Below are positions 46,903 to 55,897 of a stretch of DNA of 64,000 nucleotides, piece after piece (position 1 is the first letter of the stretch; each line of letters begins with the position of its first letter). The translations under genes were made by a program, and so were the position numbers. The notes beneath the pieces were generated by a model. The model ran no database searches, was not told the origin of the DNA, and was given only the letters and a program-made list of their open reading frames with translations. This DNA is from Marinobacter sp. (GTDB taxonomy: Bacteria; Pseudomonadota; Gammaproteobacteria; Pseudomonadales; Oleiphilaceae): contig NZ_JACUUB010000002.1 in the NCBI RefSeq assembly GCF_014859525.1, positions 62,001-126,000 of the forward strand. The letters are read 5' to 3'.

Positions 46903-47693
46903 GCCTTGAACGTATGCTCCGCAGCCGGGAATGAGCGCTCTTTCACTGCCGTGGCGTAGGCGGCAATCGCTTCGGGAATCGAGTGGCTCTCAGCCAGAAA
47001 GTTTTTCACAAATCGCGGTTTGCGGCCGACGGTGATGCCGAGCATATCGTGCAGCACCAGTACCTGGCCGTCGGTATCGCAGCCTGCGCCAATGCCAATT
47101 ACTGGTGCTCTGACAGCCTGGGTTATGCGGGCCGCCAGGGGGGCGGGCACGCACTCAAGCAGAATCACATCGGCACCGGCCGATTCCAGTTCACAAGCGT
47201 GTTCAATCATCGCTTCAGCGGCTTTTTCATCACGGCCCTGCACCTTGTAACCGCCAAATTTATTGACGAACTGTGGGGTGAGCCCAAGATGGGCGCACAC
47301 CGGCACGCCGCGCTCGCTCAAAGCCTCGATGGTGTCTCTCATCCAGTCGGTGCCTTCGAGTTTGACCATGTGTGCCCCGGCGCGCATCAGCTCTGCCGCG
47401 TTATCAAGCGCGTCGGTGACTGTGCCGTACGACAGGAACGGCATATCTGCCATGATCAATGAGCCGGTGTTGCCCCTGGCAACGCAGGCGGTGTGATAGA
47501 CCATTTGCTCCATGGTTACCGGCAAAGTACTGTCGTGGCCTTGCAATACCATGCCCAGGGAGTCACCAATCAGGATTACGTCTACCCCTGCTTCGCTGAC
47601 CACGTGTGCAAAAGTGGCATCGTAAGAGGTAAGGGCAGAGAAGGCTTCGCCTTTTTGCTTGTATTCCCGCAGGGTATTAATGGTAACTGCCAT
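46899..47693 (-). CDS. panB: 3-methyl-2-oxobutanoate hydroxymethyltransferase
   Basis: 264-residue enzyme making ketopantoate from ketoisovalerate. [39 protein letters not shown] carries metal-binding Asp and substrate residues. [13 protein letters not shown] and [14 protein letters not shown] are family signatures. ATG 47693 has AGGA upstream; the frame opens at 47750. Operon order folK-panB-panC matches Pseudomonas. Confidence 0.98.
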   Translation of the reverse strand: MAVTINTLREYKQKGEAFSALTSYDATFAHVVSEAGVDVILIGDSLGMVLQGHDSTLPVTMEQMVYHTACVARGNTGSLIMADMPFLSYGTVTDALDNAAELMRAGAHMVKLEGTDWMRDTIEALSERGVPVCAHLGLTPQFVNKFGGYKVQGRDEKAAEAMIEHACELESAGADVILLECVPAPLAARITQAVRAPVIGIGAGCDTDGQVLVLHDMLGITVGRKPRFVKNFLAESHSIPEAIAAYATAVKERSFPAAEHTFKA

Positions 47694-47812
47694 AAGATCC
47701 TTGCCTTTTGGGTGGATGAGCCAGCTATGCTCGGGGTCCGCCGAGTTCAAAGTGATAGATTAATGCCGAGGTATATAAGACACAAGAGTAGCATGGAGAG
47801 CCTGACAGGTAT

Positions 47813-48313
47813 TCAGTGGCTTCCGGTTTGGGGTTGCAGCAGCCGCAGCCGATTATCCGGACACTTCCTGCGCAGCGCCTGAAGGCTCCGGCCATCGGGT
47901 AGGGTCAGCTCGGGATTCAGGTCAAGCAGCGGTTGCAGTACAAAGTCACGCTCGGCCAATTGAGCGTGGGGTACCGTCAAGCGTTCGTCGCAGATGCTGT
48001 CATTACCATATATCAGCAGGTCCAGGTCCAGCGTTCGCGGCCCCCAGTGTTGAAGGCGTTCTCGGCCATGGGCCTGCTCTATGGCTTGCAGGTGGTCCAG
48101 TAACTGGTGTGCGGGCAGTTTGGTGGCAAGCGCTACCGCGCCGTTAACGAAATCCGGTTGATTCTGGGGGCCAACCGGTCGGCTGGCATAAAAGGGCGAC
48201 TGTGCCTGCAGGGTGGTGTCTGGAAGATTGGCCAGTTCAGAAACGGCTCGTGCCAGTTGACCTGCCGGATCTTCAAGGTTGCTGCCCAAGCCCACATAGA
48301 CCATGACCGTCAT
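47813..48313 (-). CDS. folK: Hydroxymethyldihydropterin pyrophosphokinase FolK (copy 2, canonical)
   Basis: 166-residue HPPK with the textbook motif set: VYVGLGSNLEDP, FYASRPVGPQNQPDFVNGAVAL, and WGPRTLDLDLLIYG. It transfers pyrophosphate to 6-hydroxymethyl-dihydropterin ahead of FolP. Overlaps the pcnB stop by 4 bp, so it is translationally coupled to pcnB. This is the likelier housekeeping enzyme of the two FolK paralogues in the window. Confidence 0.96.
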   Translation of the reverse strand: MTVMVYVGLGSNLEDPAGQLARAVSELANLPDTTLQAQSPFYASRPVGPQNQPDFVNGAVALATKLPAHQLLDHLQAIEQAHGRERLQHWGPRTLDLDLLIYGNDSICDERLTVPHAQLAERDFVLQPLLDLNPELTLPDGRSLQALRRKCPDNRLRLLQPQTGSH

Positions 48314-49680
48314 GACTGAGGCGGCCTCTTTACCGGACTGCGCTTACGGCGGCGTTTGCGGGGCGCTGTGGTCGACCCAAGCTCCGATAACATCTTTTCC
48401 TGAACCCGTTCATCCGCTCGTTGGAAGTCGGTCCACCACTGGCCCAGTCCCGGCTCAATTTCGCCTGCGGATTCCCGTACCAGCAAAAAGTCATAAGCGG
48501 CGCGAAAGCGTGGGTGTGTCAGGGTTGCAAACGCCCGTTTGCCCTGGCGGCGCGGCAGGCGTATCTGCAACTCCCAGATTTCTTTCATGGGGCCGGAGAA
48601 GCGCTTGGGAATGGCTGTGGCTTGTACTTGGCGGCCAATCACTTTGCCGATGGCACCGTGCAATGCAGGCTGCACCGGGTCACCGTTATCTTGTCGGCGG
48701 TGCCATTCCGCCTGCAGAGCCGGCCATAGCATAGCCGCAAAAAGGAAGTAGGGCGTGACCGATTTGCCTTGAGCTATCCGGGCGTCGGTGTTGCGCAGGG
48801 CCTGGCGAATGAGTTCGTCGGATTCGCCGGCCTCGATGGCCTGTGCGGTTTCCGGAAATAACGGCGCCAACAAGTTGTATTCGCGTAGCAAATCGTACGT
48901 GGCTTCACCGTGACCGGCAGAGAATAGCTTGAGTACTTCATCGAACAATCTGGCTGACGGAATGTGTGTCAGCAGCGGAGCCAGCTTGCGAATCGGTGCT
49001 TCGGTGTTCGGCTCAATATTAAAATCGAGTTTGGCGGCAAACCGTATTGCCCGCAGCATGCGCACCGGGTCTTCCCGATACCGGGTTTCCGGATCGCCGA
49101 TCAGGCGAATCTGGCGGTTATTCAGGTCTTGAACGCCGTTGGCGTAATCAATAATGCTGAAGTTGCGAATGCAGTAATACAGGGCATTGATAGTGAAGTC
49201 CCGCCGCAAGGCGTCTTCTTCCAGGTTGCCGTAAACGTTGTCTCGAAGCAGTAGCCCGTGTTCGCTGGTTCGGTGTTCGTCGTCAGCGACTTCTTCCCGG
49301 GCGTCCAGGGCGTTGCCCCGGAAAGTGGTGACTTCGATGATTTCACGACCGAACACAACGTGCACAATACGGAATCTGCGCCCGATCAATCGGGAGTTCC
49401 GGAACAGTTCGTGCACTTCTTCCGGTGTGGCATCGGTCGCAATGTCAAAATCCTTGGGTTGGCCCCCAAGGAGAATGTCTCGCACGCCACCGCCCACCAG
49501 ATAGGCTTCGTAGCCGGATTTGTTCAGTCTGTGCAGGACTTTTCTGGCCTGCTCACTGATCATGGAGCGGGAGACAGTGTGTTGATCCCTCGGGATCTCC
49601 TGCCGCTGGTAGTGTCGGACTTTCTTTTTCCCGTTACCGGGAATGAAGGAACGTAGTTTTTCAACAAGTCTATTAGGCAT
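48310..49680 (-). CDS. pcnB: Poly(A) polymerase I
   Basis: 456-residue RNA polyadenylase that tags RNAs for decay. The nucleotidyltransferase signature is YEAYLVGGGVRDILLGGQPKDFDIATDATP; the helical RNA-binding part follows, with RDFTINALYY. The C-terminal tail is very basic (KRRRKRSPVKRP). Its distinction from CCA-adding enzyme rests on length and the LVGGGVRDILLG context. Upstream is the crcZ RNA, as in Pseudomonas; downstream folK is coupled. Confidence 0.96.
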   Translation of the reverse strand: MPNRLVEKLRSFIPGNGKKKVRHYQRQEIPRDQHTVSRSMISEQARKVLHRLNKSGYEAYLVGGGVRDILLGGQPKDFDIATDATPEEVHELFRNSRLIGRRFRIVHVVFGREIIEVTTFRGNALDAREEVADDEHRTSEHGLLLRDNVYGNLEEDALRRDFTINALYYCIRNFSIIDYANGVQDLNNRQIRLIGDPETRYREDPVRMLRAIRFAAKLDFNIEPNTEAPIRKLAPLLTHIPSARLFDEVLKLFSAGHGEATYDLLREYNLLAPLFPETAQAIEAGESDELIRQALRNTDARIAQGKSVTPYFLFAAMLWPALQAEWHRRQDNGDPVQPALHGAIGKVIGRQVQATAIPKRFSGPMKEIWELQIRLPRRQGKRAFATLTHPRFRAAYDFLLVRESAGEIEPGLGQWWTDFQRADERVQEKMLSELGSTTAPRKRRRKRSPVKRPPQS

Positions 49681-49825
49681 GGAATTCCGTGTTTGCGGTG
49701 CGCAAAAACGAAGATTTTAACGGTTTGCGCAGGAATTGCACACGTTTAGGCCGTATTCGTGAAGAGAAAGGTGATATCAGGGGGGGATTTTCGAGATTTT
49801 GACGTTTACCGAAGGCCAGATAATC

Positions 49826-49855
49826 AAAAGGCGGATCCGTTTTCACGAACCCGCC
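49826..49855 (-). terminator. CrcZ terminator
   Basis: GGCGG-G-TTCGT / ACGGA-T-CCGCC stem closed by a GAAA tetraloop, followed by UUUU (minus strand). Confidence 0.9.
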
Positions 49856-50208
49856 CTCAAAGCGTTGACGATCTGCATTGTTTTTGTTGTTGTCGGGATT
49901 CTTTTTGATTTTTCTACCCCACCGTGGTGTCCAAACGATAAGGACTTTAAGCAACGCAAACGGAAAGCTTTGAATACACAGAGCGGTCAGGAACATGGTG
50001 CGGGTTATCTGAATAGCTGCAGCGCCGTTTCGAAAACGATTCTTATCTACATCTACAACTCGCACATGCCTGGGGACCACTAAAAAGCAAAGTACCCAAA
50101 ACACTCAGTTCGCTTGCGTCCAGTTCTTGTTTTTGTTGGCGGACGCCTATGCAGCTTTTTGTTTTTGTTTTATCGCTGCGTTGTCACTTTTGTTTTTGTT
50201 GTTGTGCC
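49826..50208 (-). ncRNA. crcZ: CrcZ small RNA (Crc/Hfq decoy)
   Basis: About 383-nt RNA between cbrB and pcnB, exactly the CrcZ locus of Pseudomonas. The predicted 5' end reads GCACAACAACAAAAAC and is much like P. aeruginosa CrcZ as I recall it. A-rich CA clusters fitting AAnAAnAA lie at 50188-50205, 50156-50172, 50123-50139 and 49877-49893, with a weaker one at 49901-49912. It ends in a rho-independent terminator at 49826-49855. Transcription is expected from the sigma-54 promoter at 50219-50234 under CbrB. CrcZ soaks up Hfq/Crc and so relieves catabolite repression on poor carbon sources. The 143-codon frame at 49673-50104 is not believed. P. aeruginosa CrcZ is about 407 nt, close to this length. 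Confidence 0.9.
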
Positions 50209-50218
50209 CCCTTAAGAG

Positions 50219-50234
50219 TGCAGAGGCCGTGCCA
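50219..50234 (-). promoter_or_regulatory. Sigma-54 promoter of crcZ
   Basis: TGGCACGGCCTCTGCA: TGGCAC, 5-bp spacer, CTGC, one change from the RpoN consensus TTGC. The start site is predicted near 50206-50209. Confidence 0.85.
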
Positions 50235-50285
50235 GTTTTTGAAATGTCTTGGTTAACATGGGGTTAAGTATTTTCAAGAAATAAG

Positions 50286-50367
50286 TGTTACCCCGTATTT
50301 GCCTAAAGTGTTACCAGTCCGACGTTATGTTTTTCGGAAGTGTTACCGTGGGGAACGCCGGGTAACA
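50286..50367 (-). promoter_or_regulatory. CbrB enhancer sites upstream of crcZ
   Basis: Three TGTTACC copies (plus strand: 50286-50292, 50309-50315, 50341-50347) and one inverted GGTAACA (50361-50367), 52-133 bp upstream of the sigma-54 promoter and immediately after the cbrB stop. TGTTAC/GTAACA is the CbrB recognition element known from Pseudomonas. Confidence 0.8.
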
Positions 50368-50393
50368 AATGATTCTAGGTTCATTTTTTGGTT

Positions 50394-51791
50394 TTATCCG
50401 TTTTTCTTGCGTGGAATGCCCAACCGCTGGCGACGTTCCCACAGGGATTTCCGGCTGATGCCAAGTTTCTGGGCCAGCTCGGTCTCACTCATCCGGTCCT
50501 GATTCTCCAGCACGAAATGCTGAAAGTAGTCTTCCAGAGACAAGTCGTTTGAAGCATCTGCATCCCGGGAGCGGGTCTGCTCATTATTGCCCTCTACCAG
50601 GGTTTCGGGAATGTATTCATCGCCGGAGTCGCTGTCCAGGTCCAGTACGGCCGGTGTGATGATGTCGCCATCCGTCAGTATGGAGGCCCGTTCGATGGCA
50701 TTTTCCAGCTCACGTACGTTGCCGGGCCAGCGGCAGCGCTCAAGCGCCTGCATGGCTTCCGGGCTAAGGCTGAGCTCTGGTCTACCCAGTTTCTGTGACT
50801 GTCGCTTCAGAAAGCGCTGGGCCAGGCCGAGAATGTCGGAGCGACGCTCCCGCAGCGGTGGAATACGGATCTGCATGACGTTAAGACGGTAATAAAGGTC
50901 CTCCCGGAATTCACCGGTTCGGGTCATGGCTTTCAGATTTCGGTGGGTCGCGGCAATCATCCGGACGTCGACGATGCGGCTTTGGGTGGAGCCTACTTTC
51001 CGTATTTCACTTTCTTGCAGCACGCGCAGCAGGCGCGCCTGGGCCTCCGCTGGCAGTTCGCCGATTTCGTCCAGGAACAGGCTGCCACCATCGGCGGCCT
51101 CGATCAGGCCGGTGCGAGCAGAGACAGCCCCGGTGAACGCGCCTTTTTCGTGGCCAAACAGCTCGGATTCAATCAGGCTCTCCGGAATGGCAGCACAGTT
51201 AACCGAAATGATCGGTTTGGTTGCCCGAGGGCTAAGCAGGTGCAGTGCCCGGGCGGCGAGTTCTTTACCGGTGCCGGATTCACCCTGGATCAGAACCGTG
51301 GTTTCGGTTGGTGCCACTTTGCGAATCAGAGTGAACACTTTCTGCATGGGCTCGCATTGGCCAAACATAATGGCGGAGGGGTCTGATGCTTCTGCACTGG
51401 GCGGAGTGGTCTGCTCATCGTGGGCCTGACTGCCTGCGTGGCTGATTTTGCGAGAGAGGATGTTTTCGACCGCCGCCAGCATCTCGTCATGGTCGAAAGG
51501 TTTGGCAATGTAATCGACCGCGCCCAGTTTCATGGAGTCGACCGCGGAACGCAGGCTGGCATAGCTGGTCATGATCAGCACCGGTGTGTTGGGCGCGCGG
51601 TTGATCATTTCAGTGCCGGCGGCGCCGGGCAGTCGCAAATCGGTGATCACCAGGTCGAAGTTGTCTGGCTCAAGGGTATCTGCTTCTTCTACGGAGACAG
51701 CATCCGCTACCTCATAGCCGGCATGCTGAAGCAGTTTGCGTACAGCTGAGCGGATAATGTCTTCATCTTCAACAATCAGAATACGGGGCAT
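50394..51791 (-). CDS. cbrB: Sigma-54-dependent response regulator CbrB
   Basis: 465-residue NtrC-type activator. Receiver domain (about 1-120) with the phosphorylated Asp in LVITDLRLPG. Central AAA+ domain with Walker A GESGTGKE, the sigma-54-contacting GAFTGA loop, and Walker B GGSLFLDEIGEL. C-terminal Fis-type helix-turn-helix ends ETELAQKLGISRKSLWERRQRLG. It activates crcZ and catabolic operons when phosphorylated by CbrA. It lies 7 bp after cbrA and directly upstream of the crcZ enhancers. Confidence 0.95.
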   Translation of the reverse strand: MPRILIVEDEDIIRSAVRKLLQHAGYEVADAVSVEEADTLEPDNFDLVITDLRLPGAAGTEMINRAPNTPVLIMTSYASLRSAVDSMKLGAVDYIAKPFDHDEMLAAVENILSRKISHAGSQAHDEQTTPPSAEASDPSAIMFGQCEPMQKVFTLIRKVAPTETTVLIQGESGTGKELAARALHLLSPRATKPIISVNCAAIPESLIESELFGHEKGAFTGAVSARTGLIEAADGGSLFLDEIGELPAEAQARLLRVLQESEIRKVGSTQSRIVDVRMIAATHRNLKAMTRTGEFREDLYYRLNVMQIRIPPLRERRSDILGLAQRFLKRQSQKLGRPELSLSPEAMQALERCRWPGNVRELENAIERASILTDGDIITPAVLDLDSDSGDEYIPETLVEGNNEQTRSRDADASNDLSLEDYFQHFVLENQDRMSETELAQKLGISRKSLWERRQRLGIPRKKNG

Positions 51792-51798
51792 ATCGCGT

Positions 51799-54762
51799 TC
51801 ACGACCTTTCGTTCGGGGTGCTGTTGCCGGTATCGGTTTCTGGCTCGTAGGCGGGCAAGCGTAACCTCATGCAAGTGCCTCGGCCGGTGTTTCTGTTTGC
51901 CGGGCTTTCAACTTGTACGTTGCCATAGTGTTCTTCAACGATGCTGTACACCAGAGACAGGCCAAGGCCGGTGCCTTTGTTTGGTGCCTTGGTGGTGTAA
52001 AACGGCTCGAATATGTGATCCAACTGGTCTGCTGGAATGCCGGTACCCTCATCGATCACTTCGATGATAGCGGAGTAACCGTCACGGTTTCCACTGACTC
52101 GAATCGTACCCCCATCCGGTGAGGCGTCGCGGGCGTTAGCCAGGAGGTTGACGAAGACCTGAACCAGGCGCTGCTCGTCGCCCAGCACTTGCAAGCTTTG
52201 AGGGCATTGGTTGAGGTAGCTGATACCCATGCCCCTGTCACTTAATGAGAGCAGATTGATGGATTCTTCGATGCAGCGATGAATGTTGACCGGCTCGTAA
52301 CGATTGGCGTGGGCGTGATTGCCGGTACGGGCAAAATTCATCAGCGACTGAAGAATGGTGGAAATTCGCCGGGTTTGCTGCTGAATTTGGTCTGCGGTCT
52401 CCAGAATGGAGGGGTCGTCGGTTTCCAGTTTCAGATTTTGTGCCAGTGAGGAGATGCCGGTCACGGGATTACCGATTTCGTGAGCGACTCCGGCGGCCAA
52501 CCGGCCTACCGACGCCAGTCGCTCACTGTGCATCAATTCGTCTTCCAGCAAACGGGTTTCGGTTTGATCCTCAACCAGAATGATGGAGCCGCCTTCGGTA
52601 TGATCAGGCCCGCTCAGCGCAGCTTTGTGCAGGTTAAGCCAGTGAGGTTTGCCCCCAAGATCGAGCCGGTGTTTGTATCTGTGCAGCTCGTTATCCCGGT
52701 TGAAGTCGTCCAGCAGGGCATGCCAGCGATCCGGCAGTGCGAGCAGTTTTGCGCCAACCACTTCGTCGGCGGAAATGCCGGTGAGGAATTCCATGGCGTG
52801 GTTCCACATCAGAATTTCACCGTCCTCCCCCACAGAGCATGCCGGTATCGGCAGATTTTGCAGCGTCTGGCGGTAGTGCCGGCGCAAGTTGTCGAGTTCT
52901 CCGGCCAGTCCGGTCAGCTGGTTCTGGTAGTCACCAAGTGCACGCTCCACATAGCGGATGTCCTGGCCGGTGCCCCCGTGGGTCAGAGGTTTGAAACCCA
53001 GATGTCGTTTTACAATGTCGCGGGCGACTGAGGGCCCGAGCAGGCCCGAGAGGTTGACCTCTACCTGATCCCGCAAGCGTCGCAGCTGATACGGTCGGAA
53101 TTCCACATTGGGCAGTTTGAGCTGCTCGAGGCCACGTTCCACCTCTCTGCGTGCCACGCTCATGCCTAGCGGATCGGCCAACTGTTGAATAAAGTCATTG
53201 GAGGATGCCGCCAGCAATTCCCGGCGCTGGGGGCGGGAAAGCGCCCCAACGGAGCAAGCCTGAGCGGCACTGGTTTCTTCGGCGGAGGCCGGGCTCAAGA
53301 TAGAGACCAGGGCAAATACCGAAATATTGGCAGTCAGGCTGACAAACGTGAACAGGTGCCAGTTGTCGTACCCGGGCGAAACCGGCAAATCCAGCCAAAT
53401 GAGAAGGTCGGTGCCGTGAGAAAACGGCAGCACCAGGGTAATCAACCAGATGGCAAGACCGGTCATCAAGCCCGCGATCAGCCCGCGTCGATTGCCTTCA
53501 GGCCAGTAAATCACGCCCAGAGCCCCCGGCAGAAGTTGCAGGGTACCCGACAGCGAGATGGCCCCCAGAATGGAAAGGTCCAGATGCTGACCAATGGTCT
53601 CGTGAAACAGCAATGCCAGGAACAGGATCGCGGCAATCAGCAGGCGCTTGACCCATTGTAACCAGCGGTAAATGTCGCCCTGATCTTTCGGTGTTTTCAG
53701 GGGCAGCACCACATGGTTCAGCACCATGCCAGCAAGCGACAGGGTGCTCACAATCATTAACCCGCTGGCCGCCGATAAGCCGGCAATGTACATCATCAGG
53801 GTCAGTGCCGGACTGTCCAGTGCCTGCGCCACGCCAATGCTGAAAAAAGCGGCGGGCACACCAACGTCCAGCGCCTGGCCCGCCCAGACAATCAGCGGTA
53901 CCGGCAGGCCCAGCAGCAGCAGATAAAGCGGCAGGCCCCAACTGGCTTTTGCCAGCGCTCGGGGTGAGGGGTTTTCACTGAAGGTCATGTGGTACATGTG
54001 CGGTAGCACCAGCGCAGCGGCAAATGACATCAGCAACAACGCCCGCCAGCTACCGTCGTCAATCGCCGCGGTCATGGTGACTTCTGGGTGGGAGGCTTCG
54101 GCCAGCCATTGTTCGAGGCCGGCAGTGCCGCCGAAGACGCCAAACAGGATCACGCCGCCAAGAACCAGCAGGGCTACGACTTTGACCAGAGAATCAAACG
54201 CGATGGCCAGCACCAGGCCCTGGTGATTCCCAGTGTTCTGATGGTGACGGGCACCGAAGAGCATAGTGAACAACACCACGATCAGGCTGAACATCACGCT
54301 GATCGCTTTCGGGGATGTGTCGGGTGCCAGGAGGCTGGCGGATACTGCCACCGCCTGAATTTGCATGCTTAGCAGGGCCAGAATCGCGGCGGCAGAGCAA
54401 AGGGTGACGAGTGTGCCGGCCCATTGACTGCGGTAGCGGTAGGCGAAAAGATCCGCCAGCGATGTCAGCTGGTAGGCCCGGCCAATGCGAAGGATGGGGT
54501 TGAGCAGCACCGGGGCCAGCAGGAACGCCCCTGAAATTCCCAGGTAATAAGCCAAAAAGCCATAGCCCGATTCCGCAGCCATGCCGATGGCGCCATAGAC
54601 CGCCCAGATGCCGGCATAAACCCCAAGACTCAGTGTATAGACAAGCGGGTGCCGCACCCAGCGGCGCAGCAGGGTGCCGCGCTCGGTGCTCCAGGCGATA
54701 CCGAACAAAAGAATTAGATACAGGAGGCTGGCCAGTAAAAGGCCGGTGGCGCTAAAACTCAT
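51799..54762 (-). CDS. cbrA: Sensor histidine kinase CbrA with transporter-like N-terminus
   Basis: 987-residue membrane sensor. About the first 500 residues form a sodium/solute-symporter (SSS)-like domain with some 12-13 transmembrane segments. A PAS domain (about 610-720, SVGEDGEILMWNHAMEFLTGISADEVVG) leads to the HisKA dimerisation helix with phospho-His in AAGVAHEIGNPVTGISSLAQ, and then the HATPase domain (DEGTGIPADQLDHIFEPFYTTK, GTGLGLSLVYSI). It is the kinase partner of CbrB for carbon/nitrogen balance; in Pseudomonas its SSS domain can carry histidine. ATG 54762 is chosen because cbrX overlaps it by 11 bp; the TTG at 54801 is in frame but lacks an RBS. Confidence 0.95.
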   Translation of the reverse strand: MSFSATGLLLASLLYLILLFGIAWSTERGTLLRRWVRHPLVYTLSLGVYAGIWAVYGAIGMAAESGYGFLAYYLGISGAFLLAPVLLNPILRIGRAYQLTSLADLFAYRYRSQWAGTLVTLCSAAAILALLSMQIQAVAVSASLLAPDTSPKAISVMFSLIVVLFTMLFGARHHQNTGNHQGLVLAIAFDSLVKVVALLVLGGVILFGVFGGTAGLEQWLAEASHPEVTMTAAIDDGSWRALLLMSFAAALVLPHMYHMTFSENPSPRALAKASWGLPLYLLLLGLPVPLIVWAGQALDVGVPAAFFSIGVAQALDSPALTLMMYIAGLSAASGLMIVSTLSLAGMVLNHVVLPLKTPKDQGDIYRWLQWVKRLLIAAILFLALLFHETIGQHLDLSILGAISLSGTLQLLPGALGVIYWPEGNRRGLIAGLMTGLAIWLITLVLPFSHGTDLLIWLDLPVSPGYDNWHLFTFVSLTANISVFALVSILSPASAEETSAAQACSVGALSRPQRRELLAASSNDFIQQLADPLGMSVARREVERGLEQLKLPNVEFRPYQLRRLRDQVEVNLSGLLGPSVARDIVKRHLGFKPLTHGGTGQDIRYVERALGDYQNQLTGLAGELDNLRRHYRQTLQNLPIPACSVGEDGEILMWNHAMEFLTGISADEVVGAKLLALPDRWHALLDDFNRDNELHRYKHRLDLGGKPHWLNLHKAALSGPDHTEGGSIILVEDQTETRLLEDELMHSERLASVGRLAAGVAHEIGNPVTGISSLAQNLKLETDDPSILETADQIQQQTRRISTILQSLMNFARTGNHAHANRYEPVNIHRCIEESINLLSLSDRGMGISYLNQCPQSLQVLGDEQRLVQVFVNLLANARDASPDGGTIRVSGNRDGYSAIIEVIDEGTGIPADQLDHIFEPFYTTKAPNKGTGLGLSLVYSIVEEHYGNVQVESPANRNTGRGTCMRLRLPAYEPETDTGNSTPNERS

Positions 54763-54928
54763 TGGGATCTCGCCGCCACTCCAGCCAGAAACCAATGGCA
54801 ATCAGACCGCCCCAGATGACATAGGGGCTGTACCAGGTGTTGTCTGGCGAAGTCCACCAGTCCAGGATGTTGGGAGAGAAAATATAAATGGCCAGTACCA
54901 GCAAAAAGACCAGGCGGTAGATGTACAT
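54752..54928 (-). CDS. cbrX: CbrX small membrane protein
   Basis: 58-residue ORF, too short for a 60-codon cutoff. It begins MYIYRLVFLLVLAIY, continues with IFSPNILDWWTSPDNTWYSPY, and ends FWLEWRRDPNEF, giving two hydrophobic segments with aromatic-rich loops. Its stop lies inside the cbrA start region (11-bp overlap), and its start is 4 bp after the gluQ stop, so it is tightly packed and probably couples cbrA translation. Pseudomonas has a small cbrX gene in this exact position, reported as translationally coupled to cbrA. Confidence 0.85.
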   Translation of the reverse strand: MYIYRLVFLLVLAIYIFSPNILDWWTSPDNTWYSPYVIWGGLIAIGFWLEWRRDPNEF

Positions 54929-54932
54929 CGGC

Positions 54933-55850
54933 TCAGTGGTCCGGAGGCAAGTGTGTGTTTGGGTTTATACCATGGGCCTGCTGCGATGTCAGTGGAATGG
55001 CCTGTCGTTGCCAGTGGTGGCGACCCCATGCCAGTACGTCGTCCACTGTTGCTGTATGCAAGCTAGCGGGTGGAGTCTGGCCCAGTGCACCCAATGCTCT
55101 GACCAAATTGGCTGCGGGCTGAGTATCATTAAGGGCTGGGGCGCGGGTCTGTTTGCTGAGCTTCTGGCCCTCGCTGTTGAGGATAACCGGGATGTGCAGC
55201 CATTGAGGGGGCAGCGCCTGCAGTGCCCGGAACATCTGTTGTTGCTGTGCGGTCATGTCGAGCAGGTCTGAGCCACGAACAACGTGTGTAATGCCCTGGT
55301 CGATATCATCAACCACCACGGCGAGCTGGTAGGCGTAGAACCCCTCCTTGCGCAGAATGACCGGGTCGTCCCGTTCTGCACAAACCTGTTGGTGTTGGGG
55401 CCCCAGCAAAAGGTCTTGCCAGTAACTGGCTTCGTCGCTCAAGGCAAATCGGATGGCACAGGGGGCGTCGATGTGTGCTGGTTGGGTGGTTCGGCAGTGA
55501 GCTGGGTGGTAACCGCCGTGTTGTTGAAGCTGTTTTCGGGAACATCGGCAACGGTAAGCATAACCTTGTGATAACAACTGCTCGACGGTTGCCTGATAGG
55601 CATCATGGCGCTTGGACTGAAAGCGCACGGGTTCATCCGGAAACAGGCCGTGACAGTTGAGGGAATGCAGAATCTGGCCGATGGCTTCGGGAGGCTCTCG
55701 CAGGGGGTCCAGATCTTCGATACGAACCAGCCAGTCGCCGCCGGCGGCGCGAGCTTCCAACCAACTGGCCACAGCCGTCACGAGGGAGCCGAAATGCAGC
55801 GGACCAGTGGGGGAAGGGGCGAAGCGCCCGCGGTACCGAAGTTGCTCCAT
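54933..55850 (-). CDS. gluQ: Glutamyl-Q tRNA(Asp) synthetase
   Basis: 305-residue truncated GluRS paralogue that loads glutamate onto queuosine of tRNA-Asp. RGRFAPSPTGPLHFGSLVTAVASWLEAR carries the HIGH-like motif (HFGS). A zinc-ligand cluster CRCSRKQL with C at 119 is present. KLSKQTRAPAL carries the KLSKQ variant of KMSKS. It lacks the anticodon-binding domain, as expected. Between dksA and cbrX, as in Pseudomonas. Confidence 0.95.
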   Translation of the reverse strand: MEQLRYRGRFAPSPTGPLHFGSLVTAVASWLEARAAGGDWLVRIEDLDPLREPPEAIGQILHSLNCHGLFPDEPVRFQSKRHDAYQATVEQLLSQGYAYRCRCSRKQLQQHGGYHPAHCRTTQPAHIDAPCAIRFALSDEASYWQDLLLGPQHQQVCAERDDPVILRKEGFYAYQLAVVVDDIDQGITHVVRGSDLLDMTAQQQQMFRALQALPPQWLHIPVILNSEGQKLSKQTRAPALNDTQPAANLVRALGALGQTPPASLHTATVDDVLAWGRHHWQRQAIPLTSQQAHGINPNTHLPPDH

Positions 55851-55897
55851 AAACGTTCTTCAAGCCGGCGGAGTTAGCCGCCGGATGTCGTTGAGGC

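Noticed and set aside
49673-50104. 143-codon minus-strand ORF in the cbrB-pcnB gap
   Set aside because: It overlaps the CrcZ RNA and its terminator, has no ribosome binding site, and reads as low-complexity Lys/Asn from the CA motifs.
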